Positions 1 to 6,931 of a DNA stretch of 64,000 bases are shown one piece after another. The stretch is from Methylotetracoccus oryzae (GTDB lineage Bacteria > Pseudomonadota > Gammaproteobacteria > Methylococcales > Methylococcaceae): the NCBI RefSeq assembly GCF_006175985.1, contig NZ_SRSH01000016.1:1-64000 (forward strand), written 5' to 3'. The notes beneath the pieces were generated by a model. It was not told the origin of the DNA. It ran no database searches and was given only the letters and a program-made list of their open reading frames with translations. The number at the start of each line of letters is the position of its first letter. Position 1 is the first letter of the stretch. Position numbers and translations under genes: made by a program.

Positions 1-244
1 AATCCGGGCGGAAATCGCCCTCTCAAACGCGGAATTTGCGTCACTAAAGTCCATTTTCGACGCCTGATTCTCCGCGGGATGCGTCCTTGCGCGTCAACTC
101 GGAATTGTTCAGAGGTTCCCTAGCAATCTTGCCGCAGGCAGCAGGGGAGATAGGCCCCACGCTTTCGTACACGACCGGAAAACCCATCAGACCGAACTCA
201 TACCCGTTTCTCAGATAAAAGAAAATCTCAGTGCAAATACCGAG

Positions 245-1084
245 GTGACCGGCCTTTCCAGCGACGGACGCTTCGTGCTGTTAGGGGTGAAAGTACCGTC
301 AGGTGACTATCCGTCCGATGTATTTGTTTACGATAGACAGACCGGACAAAGCACGCAAATCAGTAAGGGGCCGGGTGATAATGCGAGTAACAGCTACTCA
401 GGGGTAGGAACCATTTCTGCGGATGGACGCTTTATTGCTTTTCTGTCGAATACCGGCAACCTCATCCCAGGTGATACCAGTGGCAGTGCCTTTAAGTTAA
501 TCATGTACGATCGACAGACGAACAGCCTGACGCGGCTGGATGTCGATACGGAAGGGGCGCCAGCCAACGGATTCGACGCTTCGTTTATATCTTACCCCTA
601 TGCACGGTTGTCTTCCGACGGACGATTAGCAGTCTTTTCATCGTACGCCACAAATCTTGTGAAGAACGATACTAACAACACTCGCGATGTTTTCGTTCGC
701 GAGCGTGTGCTGGACCGCACTGCGATCGCCGACATCGCGGTGACTCAAACCGCCAGTCCCTCACCATTTCCGCCGTCGAGCCCGATCACCTATACGGTGA
801 CCGTCGTCAACAACGGCCCCGATGCCGCGAGTGAAGTTACACTGGTTGACGGTCCGCTGCGCGGCGCCGCCACGCCGAGTCAAGGAACCTGCAGCAACGG
901 CGCTCCATTGGTCTGTTATCTCGGCTTTCTTGACGTGGGTACCAGTGCCAGCGTGACACTAAAGCTGCCGCCGCGGTCCGGCGGCACTACTCGCATCTAC
1001 AACTCCGTCCAGGTCAACGCAGCGCCGGTCGATCCGAACCCGCGGAATAACAAGACAGGCCTTCACGTCAGCGCCGCTCCTTGA
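245..1084 (+). CDS. PD40/TolB-like beta-propeller protein with C-terminal DUF11 domain, 5'-truncated
   Basis: The protein holds repeated WD40-like (PD40) units built around a D-V-F-V-Y-D-R-x-T-G strand followed by S-x-D-G-R-F, roughly residues 1-155. A DUF11-type Ig-like domain follows at about 160-279 (a V-T-V-V-N-N-G-P-D-A-A core and an R-N-N-K end). Such proteins are usually secreted or surface-attached, but here no signal peptide is left. The only available start is a GTG at 245, yet the same frame stays open back to a stop at 65-67. It encodes another propeller repeat (AFVHDRKT at about 161-184) upstream of any start codon. I therefore read this as the 3' part of a longer gene whose 5' end was lost to rearrangement. 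Product class is secure; expression is doubtful. Confidence 0.6.
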   Translation: MTGLSSDGRFVLLGVKVPSGDYPSDVFVYDRQTGQSTQISKGPGDNASNSYSGVGTISADGRFIAFLSNTGNLIPGDTSGSAFKLIMYDRQTNSLTRLDVDTEGAPANGFDASFISYPYARLSSDGRLAVFSSYATNLVKNDTNNTRDVFVRERVLDRTAIADIAVTQTASPSPFPPSSPITYTVTVVNNGPDAASEVTLVDGPLRGAATPSQGTCSNGAPLVCYLGFLDVGTSASVTLKLPPRSGGTTRIYNSVQVNAAPVDPNPRNNKTGLHVSAAP

Positions 1085-1230
1085 ACTGCTCAATACACTG
1101 GCGCCGGACCCGCGCGGCGGTTCGGTGCCAAAATCTTCGTCCTGGCGAATCTGTCTGGTCAGACCACCACCGCCAAAGGCCTACTGATCCAATCCTCACA
1201 ACTTAGGCTAAAGGGCCTATGGGCGAATGG

Positions 1231-1259
1231 GTGGCCCCGTTTTCCGGACCCCGTTTGCC
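1231..1259 (+). repeat. REP-like repeat, copy A
   Basis: This copy shares the core C-C-C-C-G-T-T-T-T-C-C-G-G-A-C-C-C-C with the two copies flanking the RAYT relic (3372-3408 on the minus strand and 3744-3783 on the plus strand). It lies close to the presumed left end of the IS110 element. Some IS110-family members, such as IS621, insert into REP palindromes, so this may be one side of the insertion target. Confidence 0.45.
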
Positions 1260-1373
1260 GGCGACGGGGGGCAAAGCCACGCGGACGGCCGGGGAAGCCA
1301 ACAGCGGGCAAGGGCGAAATGGTGACGAGTCAAAAAAGGCTGTTCGATTAGTTGAGCCTGATAATCCTCTAGC

Positions 1374-1432
1374 CAGCCTCCTCGGGTCAGTGGTACTACT
1401 GACCTGGCAAACGAGAGAACGTGAGGAGGCTG
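1374..1432 (+). promoter_or_regulatory. Nested stem-loop covering the transposase ribosome binding site
   Basis: Positions 1374-1383 pair perfectly over 10 bp with 1423-1432. Inside that, 1385-1391 pair over 7 bp with 1398-1404. The Shine-Dalgarno run GAGGAGG (1423-1429), five bases before the ATG at 1435, lies wholly in the 3' arm of the outer stem and would be hidden when the stem forms. This is the usual way insertion sequences damp transposase translation from read-through transcripts. Alternatively the structure, with its 18-base asymmetric loop at 1405-1422, is a module of an IS110 bridge RNA. Confidence 0.6.
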
Positions 1433-1434
1433 TC

Positions 1435-2442
1435 ATGGCACTTTACTGTGGTATCGATCTGCATTCCAACAACCACGTGGTAGTGGTAATCGACGAGGAA
1501 GACCGCCGGATTCTGGAGCGGCGTTTGGGGAACGATGTGACACTGACGTTGCAGACACTGGAGCCATATCGCTCGGAACTGGCGGGCGTCGCGGTGGAAT
1601 CGACCTTCAACTGGTACTGGCTGGTCGACGGCCTGCAGGAAGCCGGCTATCCGATGCGACTCGTGAATACGACCGCAGTGCAGCAGTATGTCGGGTTGAA
1701 GTACACGGACGACCGTTACGACGCTTACTGGCTGGCGCACTTGATGCGGTTGGGCATCTTGCCGACCGGGTACATCTACCCGAAGGAGCAGCGCGCCACT
1801 CGCGACCTTTTACGACGCCGGATGCAGTTGGTGCAGGCGGCGAGCACGCAGCTGATCAGCGTGCAGAGCCAGATCTGGCGGGAGACGGGCGAGCGGATCG
1901 CCACGCGTCGGCTCAAGCAAGCGGATTTCGTGGTGGACCTGCCGGGCGCCGCCCAGCAGCTGTCGGCGCAGAGCGCGCTCCTCGTCTATCGGGCCATTCA
2001 CGCCCAACAGACGGTGCTGGAACAGGTGTTGTTGCAGGTGATCGGACCGCAACCGGACTATCAGCTCTTGACCACGATTCCGGGTGTCGGCGCCATTCTG
2101 GGCATGACCATTGCGCTGGAGACCGGCGATATCCGTCGCTTCCCCGGTGTGGGTCACTACGCCTCCTATTGCCGCTGCGTGCGGAGCGAGAAAGTCAGCA
2201 ACGGCAAGAAGAAAGGCGAAGGCAACGCCAAAAGTGGTAACAAGTATCTGTCTTGGGCGTTTGCCGAAGCCGCCCATTTCGCGGTCCGTTACCAGCCTTT
2301 GGCCAAACGTTTTTTTGACCGCAAGCAGCGCAAGACCAATGGCATCGTGGCCATCCGGTCGGTGGCCCACAAGCTGGCCCGGGCGGCCTACTACATGCCG
2401 CGGGACCAGGTGCCGTTCGATGCGCACCAGCTGTTTGCCTGA
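1435..2442 (+). CDS. IS110-family transposase (DEDD recombinase)
   Basis: The protein has 335 residues, a normal length for the family. The N-terminal RuvC-like domain shows the DEDD tetrad: D8 in YCGIDLH, E55 in VAVEST, and D93/D96 in TDDRYDA. The C-terminal Transposase_20 domain begins near IPGVGAILG and holds the conserved serine region HYASYCR, followed by a basic NGKKKGEGN segment. It catalyses RNA-guided excision and integration of its own element. I chose the ATG at 1435 because a GAGGAGG site sits five bases upstream and because family members begin with this YCGIDLHSNN motif. The reading frame extends upstream to 1219 but without family similarity. The gene looks intact. Confidence 0.92.
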   Translation: MALYCGIDLHSNNHVVVVIDEEDRRILERRLGNDVTLTLQTLEPYRSELAGVAVESTFNWYWLVDGLQEAGYPMRLVNTTAVQQYVGLKYTDDRYDAYWLAHLMRLGILPTGYIYPKEQRATRDLLRRRMQLVQAASTQLISVQSQIWRETGERIATRRLKQADFVVDLPGAAQQLSAQSALLVYRAIHAQQTVLEQVLLQVIGPQPDYQLLTTIPGVGAILGMTIALETGDIRRFPGVGHYASYCRCVRSEKVSNGKKKGEGNAKSGNKYLSWAFAEAAHFAVRYQPLAKRFFDRKQRKTNGIVAIRSVAHKLARAAYYMPRDQVPFDAHQLFA

Positions 2443-2887
2443 GTGGGGCGACCGTGGCGAGCCCGTAAAAGGGGTTGGCGCAACCATCGTGTCTGATTGG
2501 ACGCCACGGTAGGCCCTTGATGGACATCATTCGCCCATGCCGCGAGCCACTTGAGGGTTGGACTGTCGAAGGGCAGAACCACGTGATCTGTGAAAACCCA
2601 TTGGACACGGCATGGAACCAAGGTTTTTCTGGGGCGCTTGGCGCCAGGGGCAGACGGTGAGGCTACTCACCGCCGCGCCTTGATCCAGATGGGTGACCGG
2701 TGCGGATGATTCATCCGACGCCTACGCACTGAAATATCGGGCGCGAAGCGGATGTCAGTCAGGGCTGTGTGGGTTGTAACGCTGAAAATGCTGATTTTAT
2801 CGGCAGGGTATAGCTTCGGCTGTTGTTTCCGGCTGGCTAATGGGCGACCCCTTTTTGACGCCCCATTTTTTGGTCGCGGAGGATTCG
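2443..2887. other. Non-coding right flank of the IS110 element and lipoprotein leader
   Basis: No supported gene is present. The first ~220 bases probably belong to the right end of the insertion sequence. At 2845-2862 there is a partial REP-like match (CGACCCCTTTTTGACGCC), close to the 3' part of the copy at 3744-3783. The last bases carry a GGAGG ribosome binding site for the lipoprotein gene. Confidence 0.4.
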
Positions 2888-3325
2888 ATGATCGCACGCT
2901 CTTGCGCAATAATCGTGGCCGCTACTCTGGCTGGCTGCGCCATCAAACAGGAAGTTACACCGTTCAAGCTAGGCCAATCTGCGAAGGAACTCTGCCTTGT
3001 GCGAAATAGCGAAGTCGTACAGGATGGCTTTCATGACGTTTACGCCAAAGTCCTGGAGCGCAAGGGCTTTCGCGTCCGCAGCCTGCCTGATAAAGCTCCA
3101 GTCGATTCGTGCCCACTATTGACCACTTACGAGGCAATCTATCGCTGGGACATGGCCATCTACCTGGCCCGAGCGGACCTGCGTGTATTCGCCGATGGCA
3201 AGGAAGCTGGTCGCGCGGTGTATGACTCACTTTCTGGCGGCGCGAATATGAACAAGTTCATCCGCACAGAGCCCAAACTCACCGAACTTGTCGATCAGCT
3301 TTTTCCTATGCCTGTTTCACGATAG
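2888..3325 (+). CDS. Sbal_3080-type lipoprotein
   Basis: This is a 145-residue protein with a lipoprotein signal: a hydrophobic stretch ending in the lipobox L-A-G-C, so Cys17 would be lipidated. The mature part follows the pattern I associate with Sbal_3080-family lipoproteins: a KELCLVRN strand, an RGF-type helix, a C-P-x-L-x-T-Y-x-A segment, W-D-x-x-x-Y-L, and a C-terminal T-E-x-K-L-x-x-L-V-D-Q-L-F. Function is unknown; the location is probably the periplasmic side of a membrane. The ATG at 2888 is preferred because GGAGG lies just upstream and the signal peptide starts there. The gene sits alone between the IS110 element and the RAYT relic. Confidence 0.75.
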   Translation: MIARSCAIIVAATLAGCAIKQEVTPFKLGQSAKELCLVRNSEVVQDGFHDVYAKVLERKGFRVRSLPDKAPVDSCPLLTTYEAIYRWDMAIYLARADLRVFADGKEAGRAVYDSLSGGANMNKFIRTEPKLTELVDQLFPMPVSR

Positions 3326-3371
3326 AAGACAGTCGGACTTCACGGGGAAAAGTGGTAATGGAGAAACAGCA

Positions 3372-3408
3372 GGGAAAGGGGTCCAGGAAACGGGGCCGGT
3401 TACTTTTC
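3372..3408 (-). repeat. REP-like repeat, copy B (inverted)
   Basis: Read on the minus strand this is GAAAAGTAACC-GGCCCC-GTTTCC-TGGACCCC. It matches copy C (3744-3783) in layout: an AAGTAAC block, then a T-rich run, then TGGACCCC. The two copies face each other across the RAYT fragment, as expected for the ends of a REP/RAYT unit. Confidence 0.6.
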
Positions 3409-3415
3409 GTGTTGG

Positions 3416-3754
3416 CTCAGCCCGGTGCGCCCCGGCCTGGTGACCGATCCGGGGGATTACCCCTGGTCCGGCTACCGCTCGCATGCCGGTGATGCCGCCA
3501 TGCACTGGCCAACCGAGCCGGAGGAGTATCGCCGACTTGCTGCCAGTTCCGAGGCGCCTGCATCGGCTTATCGCGAACTGTTCAAGCAACCGCTTGCGGC
3601 CTATGATCTTCAGGCAATACGTGCCCATCTGGACAAGTATTGCGCACCCGGCTCCGGCAAATTTCAGGATGAGATCGAGGCCGTGGCAGGCCGACGCGCC
3701 AAGATTGTTCCCCAGGGGCGGCCAAGGAAACCAAAGGATGGGGCAGAAGAGTAA
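3416..3754 (+). pseudogene. C-terminal fragment of a REP-associated tyrosine transposase (RAYT)
   Basis: The frame encodes the family's C-terminal signature: L-S-P-V-R-P-G-L-V (normally LNPVRAGLV), then a D-Y-P-W-S-G-Y-R motif, an A-Y-R-E-L-F segment and a terminal GRRAKI...GRPRKP tail. The N-terminal Y1 transposase domain with the HUH motif and catalytic tyrosine is absent. Coding similarity begins abruptly at about 3416, right after REP-like copy B, with no suitable start; the GTG at 3425 is fortuitous. RAYTs move or maintain REP repeats, and the flanking repeats fit that role. The gene is dead. Confidence 0.75.
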
Positions 3755-3783
3755 CTTGACACCTTTTTCTGGACCCCTTTTTC
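3744..3783 (+). repeat. REP-like repeat, copy C
   Basis: It carries the AAGAGTAAC block, an ACCTTTTTC run and TGGACCCC followed by a T-run. It is the direct-orientation partner of copy B across the RAYT relic. It begins at the 3' end of the relic, overlapping its stop codon. Confidence 0.6.
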
Positions 3784-3806
3784 AACGCCGTTTTCGGAAA
3801 GATGGC

Positions 3807-3830
3807 GCAGAAAAGTAACCACCCGTTTTT
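3807..3830 (+). repeat. REP-like repeat, partial copy D
   Basis: The block GCAGAAAAGTAACCACCCG matches the first half of copies B and C, but the TGGACCCC half is missing. The match ends just before the GTTGGGC core site at 3833, as if the repeat had been interrupted by the insertion of the following cassette. Confidence 0.45.
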
Positions 3831-3832
3831 GA

Positions 3833-3839
3833 GTTGGGC
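3833..3839 (+). other. Candidate integron core site (GTTRRRY) at the 5' boundary of the HEPN cassette
   Basis: GTTGGGC fits the GTTRRRY crossover consensus and lies 11 bases before the ATG at 3851. That spacing is typical between the recombination point and the start codon of an integron cassette. A seven-base match is weak alone; it gains weight from the attC half-site at the other end of the same gene. Confidence 0.4.
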
Positions 3840-3850
3840 GTTGCGGAAAA

Positions 3851-5017
3851 ATGGCAGAGTACTTTACCCAACTAAAAGCCCTGAATCCGAGCGAGCTTGC
3901 TCGCATCTTTAAGCAGAAGTTGCACGCCCCGTTGCTTGACATCTGGGAATTCACCGACGAATTCAAGCCCGTTGATCTGTATTGCTACCTTCATGCGAAA
4001 TACAGTGCGCCTAACGGCATACAGAACTTCCTGCGTAACGACGGCTCAGACAACTTGATTCATTGGGAATGGACGCTGGTCAACGAAGACGGACTCTTGA
4101 CCGTTCAAGGCCACAATTTCCGCACCGAAGTGCATATTTTTCGTCACCTCGGTGTTGGACGTAGAAGAGAGGACTTCATCCAAGAGCTCAAGCAAGATTT
4201 TAAAGCCTATGGGAAGCAGATGAAGGCTATTCGAGCGGGACTTGAAAAGTGGACACATTTTATCAATCCCTACCATAGAATCGAGTCAGCAATAGATCGA
4301 CAGATTCAAGCCATAGCGGCTCTTGATCTAAATCTGCAGCGGGACAGAATACCGCAACCGGGGACATCAGAAGATATGCAGGGATTTCCCGATTCATGGA
4401 GGGCAATCGCTGACAAGTACACTCAAGCACTCGGCTTGGCATTCGGTGTTCGAGGGATGCTCCCAGTTCTTGCAGAGAGTTTCGTTAATTTTCTACTGTT
4501 CAGCATCGCTCGACCTGAGATCAAGAACAACAAACGGCTCATTGCAGATTCTCTTCGACGACCGATAGATGTACGCGTTCAAACGCTACACCTAACGTGC
4601 ATCGGTTTCACCACTCCCGTAGACTACGAGCATCAAGCATGTAAAGACTTCCATACGCTCATGAACGAGCGCAACGACATGCTGCACGGAAACGTGGATA
4701 TCGAACGACTTTCGTTCGAGGAAATCTACTTTAACGGCCGAGTTCCAATTTTCACGTCTTACGGATCTTTTTGGGACAAGACAATTGCGTTAGAGGCACG
4801 CACAGTGCGTTTGGGCGCTCTTCAAAGGGACCGAGCCTCTGTAGAGGCATTCAAGACTTACATTTTGAGTCTGCTCAATAGCGGTGTTCGTGAATCGGTC
4901 ATGCGCATGCTCAGTTCGCCGCAGCTTGGCTTCGACGCAAAGCGCAATATCCTAGGTGTTCTGCTTCCCGCAAATATGATCGATAGCAGGATGGGGCAGA
5001 GCGAGCCAAACGCCTAA
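3851..5017 (+). CDS. HEPN-motif protein, probable stranded integron cassette gene
   Basis: This 388-residue protein has no recognised family name. Residues 274-279 read R-N-D-M-L-H, within NERNDMLHGN, which is the R-(N)-x3-H signature of HEPN domains; many of these are metal-independent RNases in toxin, CRISPR or abortive-infection systems. The C-terminal half is helical as expected, and residues ~195-225 are hydrophobic. The N-terminal half (1-130) is unassigned. Its base composition is clearly lower in GC than the chromosomal genes from 5153 on. The stop TAA (5015-5017) lies inside an attC inverse core site, and a core-like GTTGGGC precedes the start. No partner nuclease or antitoxin gene is adjacent. 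A defence or RNase role is inferred from the motif only. Confidence 0.6.
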   Translation: MAEYFTQLKALNPSELARIFKQKLHAPLLDIWEFTDEFKPVDLYCYLHAKYSAPNGIQNFLRNDGSDNLIHWEWTLVNEDGLLTVQGHNFRTEVHIFRHLGVGRRREDFIQELKQDFKAYGKQMKAIRAGLEKWTHFINPYHRIESAIDRQIQAIAALDLNLQRDRIPQPGTSEDMQGFPDSWRAIADKYTQALGLAFGVRGMLPVLAESFVNFLLFSIARPEIKNNKRLIADSLRRPIDVRVQTLHLTCIGFTTPVDYEHQACKDFHTLMNERNDMLHGNVDIERLSFEEIYFNGRVPIFTSYGSFWDKTIALEARTVRLGALQRDRASVEAFKTYILSLLNSGVRESVMRMLSSPQLGFDAKRNILGVLLPANMIDSRMGQSEPNA

Positions 5018-5049
5018 CAATTCAATCAAGCCGACGCCGCTTCGCGGCG
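5012..5049 (+). other. Truncated integron attC site (left half)
   Basis: GCCTAAC at 5012-5018 is a perfect inverse core site (RYYYAAC). It is followed by CAATTCAATCAAGCCGACG and CCGCTTCGCGGCG, the wording of the left arm and apex of a common chromosomal/soil-type attC. The right arm, which should read about GCGGCTTAACTCAAGCGTTAGRY, is absent; the sequence turns into TTTATTTTCTGG. The site could therefore no longer release the cassette. Confidence 0.75.
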
Positions 5050-5058
5050 TTTATTTTC
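5034..5058 (+). terminator. Hairpin plus T-rich tail after the HEPN gene
   Basis: ACGCCGC (5034-5040) pairs with GCGGCGT (5044-5050) around a TTC loop, and TTATTTT follows. It is built from the attC apex and reads as an intrinsic terminator for the HEPN gene. The gene converges here with the Bat operon. Confidence 0.6.
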
Positions 5059-5152
5059 TGGGCAGGGTGGGCTCACCATTCGCGTTCAAGAAGAAGTCGC
5101 GTCGGTTACCGGTATTCGAACCCTCGTCCTTTCCCGCTGAGCCCGCAACCCA

Positions 5153-6931
5153 CTACATCCGATACAACGCCTCTAGCGCTTCGCCCGCGTCGCTCTTGCC
5201 TTTGCTCTTCGCGCTATCGCGCGAGTTGTCTGCGAAAAGGGCGTACAGACCGTCGCTGTTCCAGTTGCCCTTCCCGTCCGCATAGAGCGCTCGATTCAGG
5301 TCCTGAATCAACGCGTGCGCCTCGCCGCCCAAACGGCTGGCCGTTTGTTCCAGATTGACAGGGGGTGAAGCGGGCCAGCGGGCAGCGCCCCAGGCCAGGA
5401 TCGCGCGGCGCGCGGCTTCGGCGTCACCGTCGGCGCAGGCGCGCTTCAACTGCTTCAGGGTTCCCGAGAAGTCGGGCGCCCGCTCGGCTTTCGTCACGGT
5501 GGCAGCCGGTTTTCGACCGCCACGGAAATACCAGGCCAGTCCGGTCGCGAGCCAGCCTGCGGCGCAGAGCAACGTGGCCCAGAACCACGGATTGGCGGTC
5601 AATGGAACCGGTTGCGCGGCCGGCGACGGTGCGGTGGCACCGGGTTCGGGAGCTTTAGGCGCGAGCCCGGACAGATCCAACTCATCCTCCGGCCGGCTAG
5701 CCGGCGGTGGGGCTTCCGGCGACGGCAACACCTTCAATGCCGTTTCCGGCAGACGCGCGACTTCGAGTTTGTCGGTCTTCGTGTTCCACCATGGAATCTC
5801 GATGCCCGGCACCTTGAAGCTGCCGTCCTTCATCGGAATCAGCGCGGTCTTTTCGCGCCGCACGCCGGTCAGGCCGCCGGGGCCGTGCTGCTCGCTGATG
5901 GCCGGCTGATCGGGGTATTGCTTCAATTCGGCCGCCGCGGCAGCGCTGCGGTCGATCAGTTCGGGCAGCATGCCCATTGTGACGCCCTCGCCGTGCACCG
6001 ATAGGGTGCGCGTGATCGGCTCGCCGACCTTCGTCGACGGTGGGTCGCTGGACCAGGCCTGATCCAGCGTCAGGCTGGCGGCCGGCAACCAGTGCTTGCC
6101 CTTGAACGCGGCCGGGATGGCGCGCACCTGCAGGGTGGTGGCCTCGGAGCGGATCTTCGTGACCCGGCCACCGCCGCCGAAGAACTGGTCGAACATCGAA
6201 TTGCCGCTACCGGCGAGTTCGGCTTCCAGTCCGATCGGTTCGATGCGCAGCGTGCCGCTCTTCTGCGGGAAGATCGCGAAGCGGCGTTCGATGACACCGT
6301 AGCGCCGGCCGTCACGCTCGATCTGATAGCGGCGATCGTCGCCCAGTTTCTGGATCATCGCATCCTCCAGCTTCGGATCTTCGAGTTGCCCGTTCCGCAG
6401 CGCCACCTGATGCAGCAGCCGGAGCGTCAGCACGACCTGCGCCTGCACGTAGGGATTCTTCGGCTCGGCCTCGACTTCCAGTTGTAACGGGGCGGATCCG
6501 CTGCCTGCGGAGCGGTGGGCGCGGCCCGGCAGTACCGTCAGCCGGATCGGCCGGCTGGTGTCGCTGCCGAAGGCGATCGGCGGCACGGTTACGTCTCCGG
6601 CCTGCCTCGCCATGACCGTCACGGTCCACTCGGCGCGGCGGGTCAGGCGCCCGTTGACCATGTTGATCTGCGTCGAACGGCCTTGCCGCAGCACGTCGAA
6701 ATCTTCGTTCAAGGGCGAGAAGTCGGGCTCGCCGTCCGGGTCTTCGTCGGCCGAAAACACCAGGTTGAAGGACTCTTCCAGCGACACCGGGTCGCGGTCG
6801 CTGGTGACGTTCACCTCGACGGCCCAGGCCGCCCCGAGCGGCCACAGCGACATCAGCAGAACGACGAACGCGAGCGCCAGGGGCGAACTCGAGAGAGAGC
6901 GGGGCCGAGTTGGGTACAGGCCTGGAATCAT
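5153..6931 (-). CDS. batD: BatD family protein
   Basis: A 592-residue protein with an N-terminal signal segment ending near WAVEVNVT. A large extracytoplasmic beta-rich region of the BatD/oxygen-tolerance family follows, then one transmembrane helix near residue 450 (WFWATLLCAAGWLATG) and a cytoplasmic helical tail. BatD works with BatA/BatB VWA proteins at the inner membrane; the operon is linked to envelope or oxidative stress tolerance in other bacteria. Its ATG overlaps the stop of the upstream BatB-BatC gene (ATGA), so translation is probably coupled. It is the last gene of a five-gene minus-strand operon. Confidence 0.88.
   Translation of the reverse strand: MIPGLYPTRPRSLSSSPLALAFVVLLMSLWPLGAAWAVEVNVTSDRDPVSLEESFNLVFSADEDPDGEPDFSPLNEDFDVLRQGRSTQINMVNGRLTRRAEWTVTVMARQAGDVTVPPIAFGSDTSRPIRLTVLPGRAHRSAGSGSAPLQLEVEAEPKNPYVQAQVVLTLRLLHQVALRNGQLEDPKLEDAMIQKLGDDRRYQIERDGRRYGVIERRFAIFPQKSGTLRIEPIGLEAELAGSGNSMFDQFFGGGGRVTKIRSEATTLQVRAIPAAFKGKHWLPAASLTLDQAWSSDPPSTKVGEPITRTLSVHGEGVTMGMLPELIDRSAAAAAELKQYPDQPAISEQHGPGGLTGVRREKTALIPMKDGSFKVPGIEIPWWNTKTDKLEVARLPETALKVLPSPEAPPPASRPEDELDLSGLAPKAPEPGATAPSPAAQPVPLTANPWFWATLLCAAGWLATGLAWYFRGGRKPAATVTKAERAPDFSGTLKQLKRACADGDAEAARRAILAWGAARWPASPPVNLEQTASRLGGEAHALIQDLNRALYADGKGNWNSDGLYALFADNSRDSAKSKGKSDAGEALEALYRM

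Larger units (their letters stand above)
1085..1434. other. Non-coding left flank of the IS110-type element
   Basis: There is no credible gene here. The stretch holds a REP-like repeat copy at 1231-1259 and, just before the transposase, a nested hairpin at 1374-1432. IS110-family elements carry a non-coding end next to the recombinase gene that is transcribed as the bridge RNA, so 1260-1434 is the natural place to look for one. The exact left end of the element cannot be fixed, because this family often lacks terminal inverted repeats and target duplications. Confidence 0.5.
1261..2660 (+). mobile_element. IS110-family insertion sequence (ends approximate)
   Basis: The element is defined by its intact transposase at 1435-2442, plus non-coding flanks of the size expected for this family. 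No terminal inverted repeat or target-site duplication could be recognised, which is normal for IS110. The limits given are therefore only guesses, bounded by REP-like copy A on the left and the unannotated stretch before the lipoprotein gene on the right. Confidence 0.4.

Noticed and set aside
5108-5135. GGTTCGAAT-like sequence on the minus strand resembling a tRNA T-loop
   Set aside because: The bases flanking the TTCGAAT do not form a five-pair T stem, position 61 would be A instead of C, and no acceptor or anticodon arm can be fitted around it.
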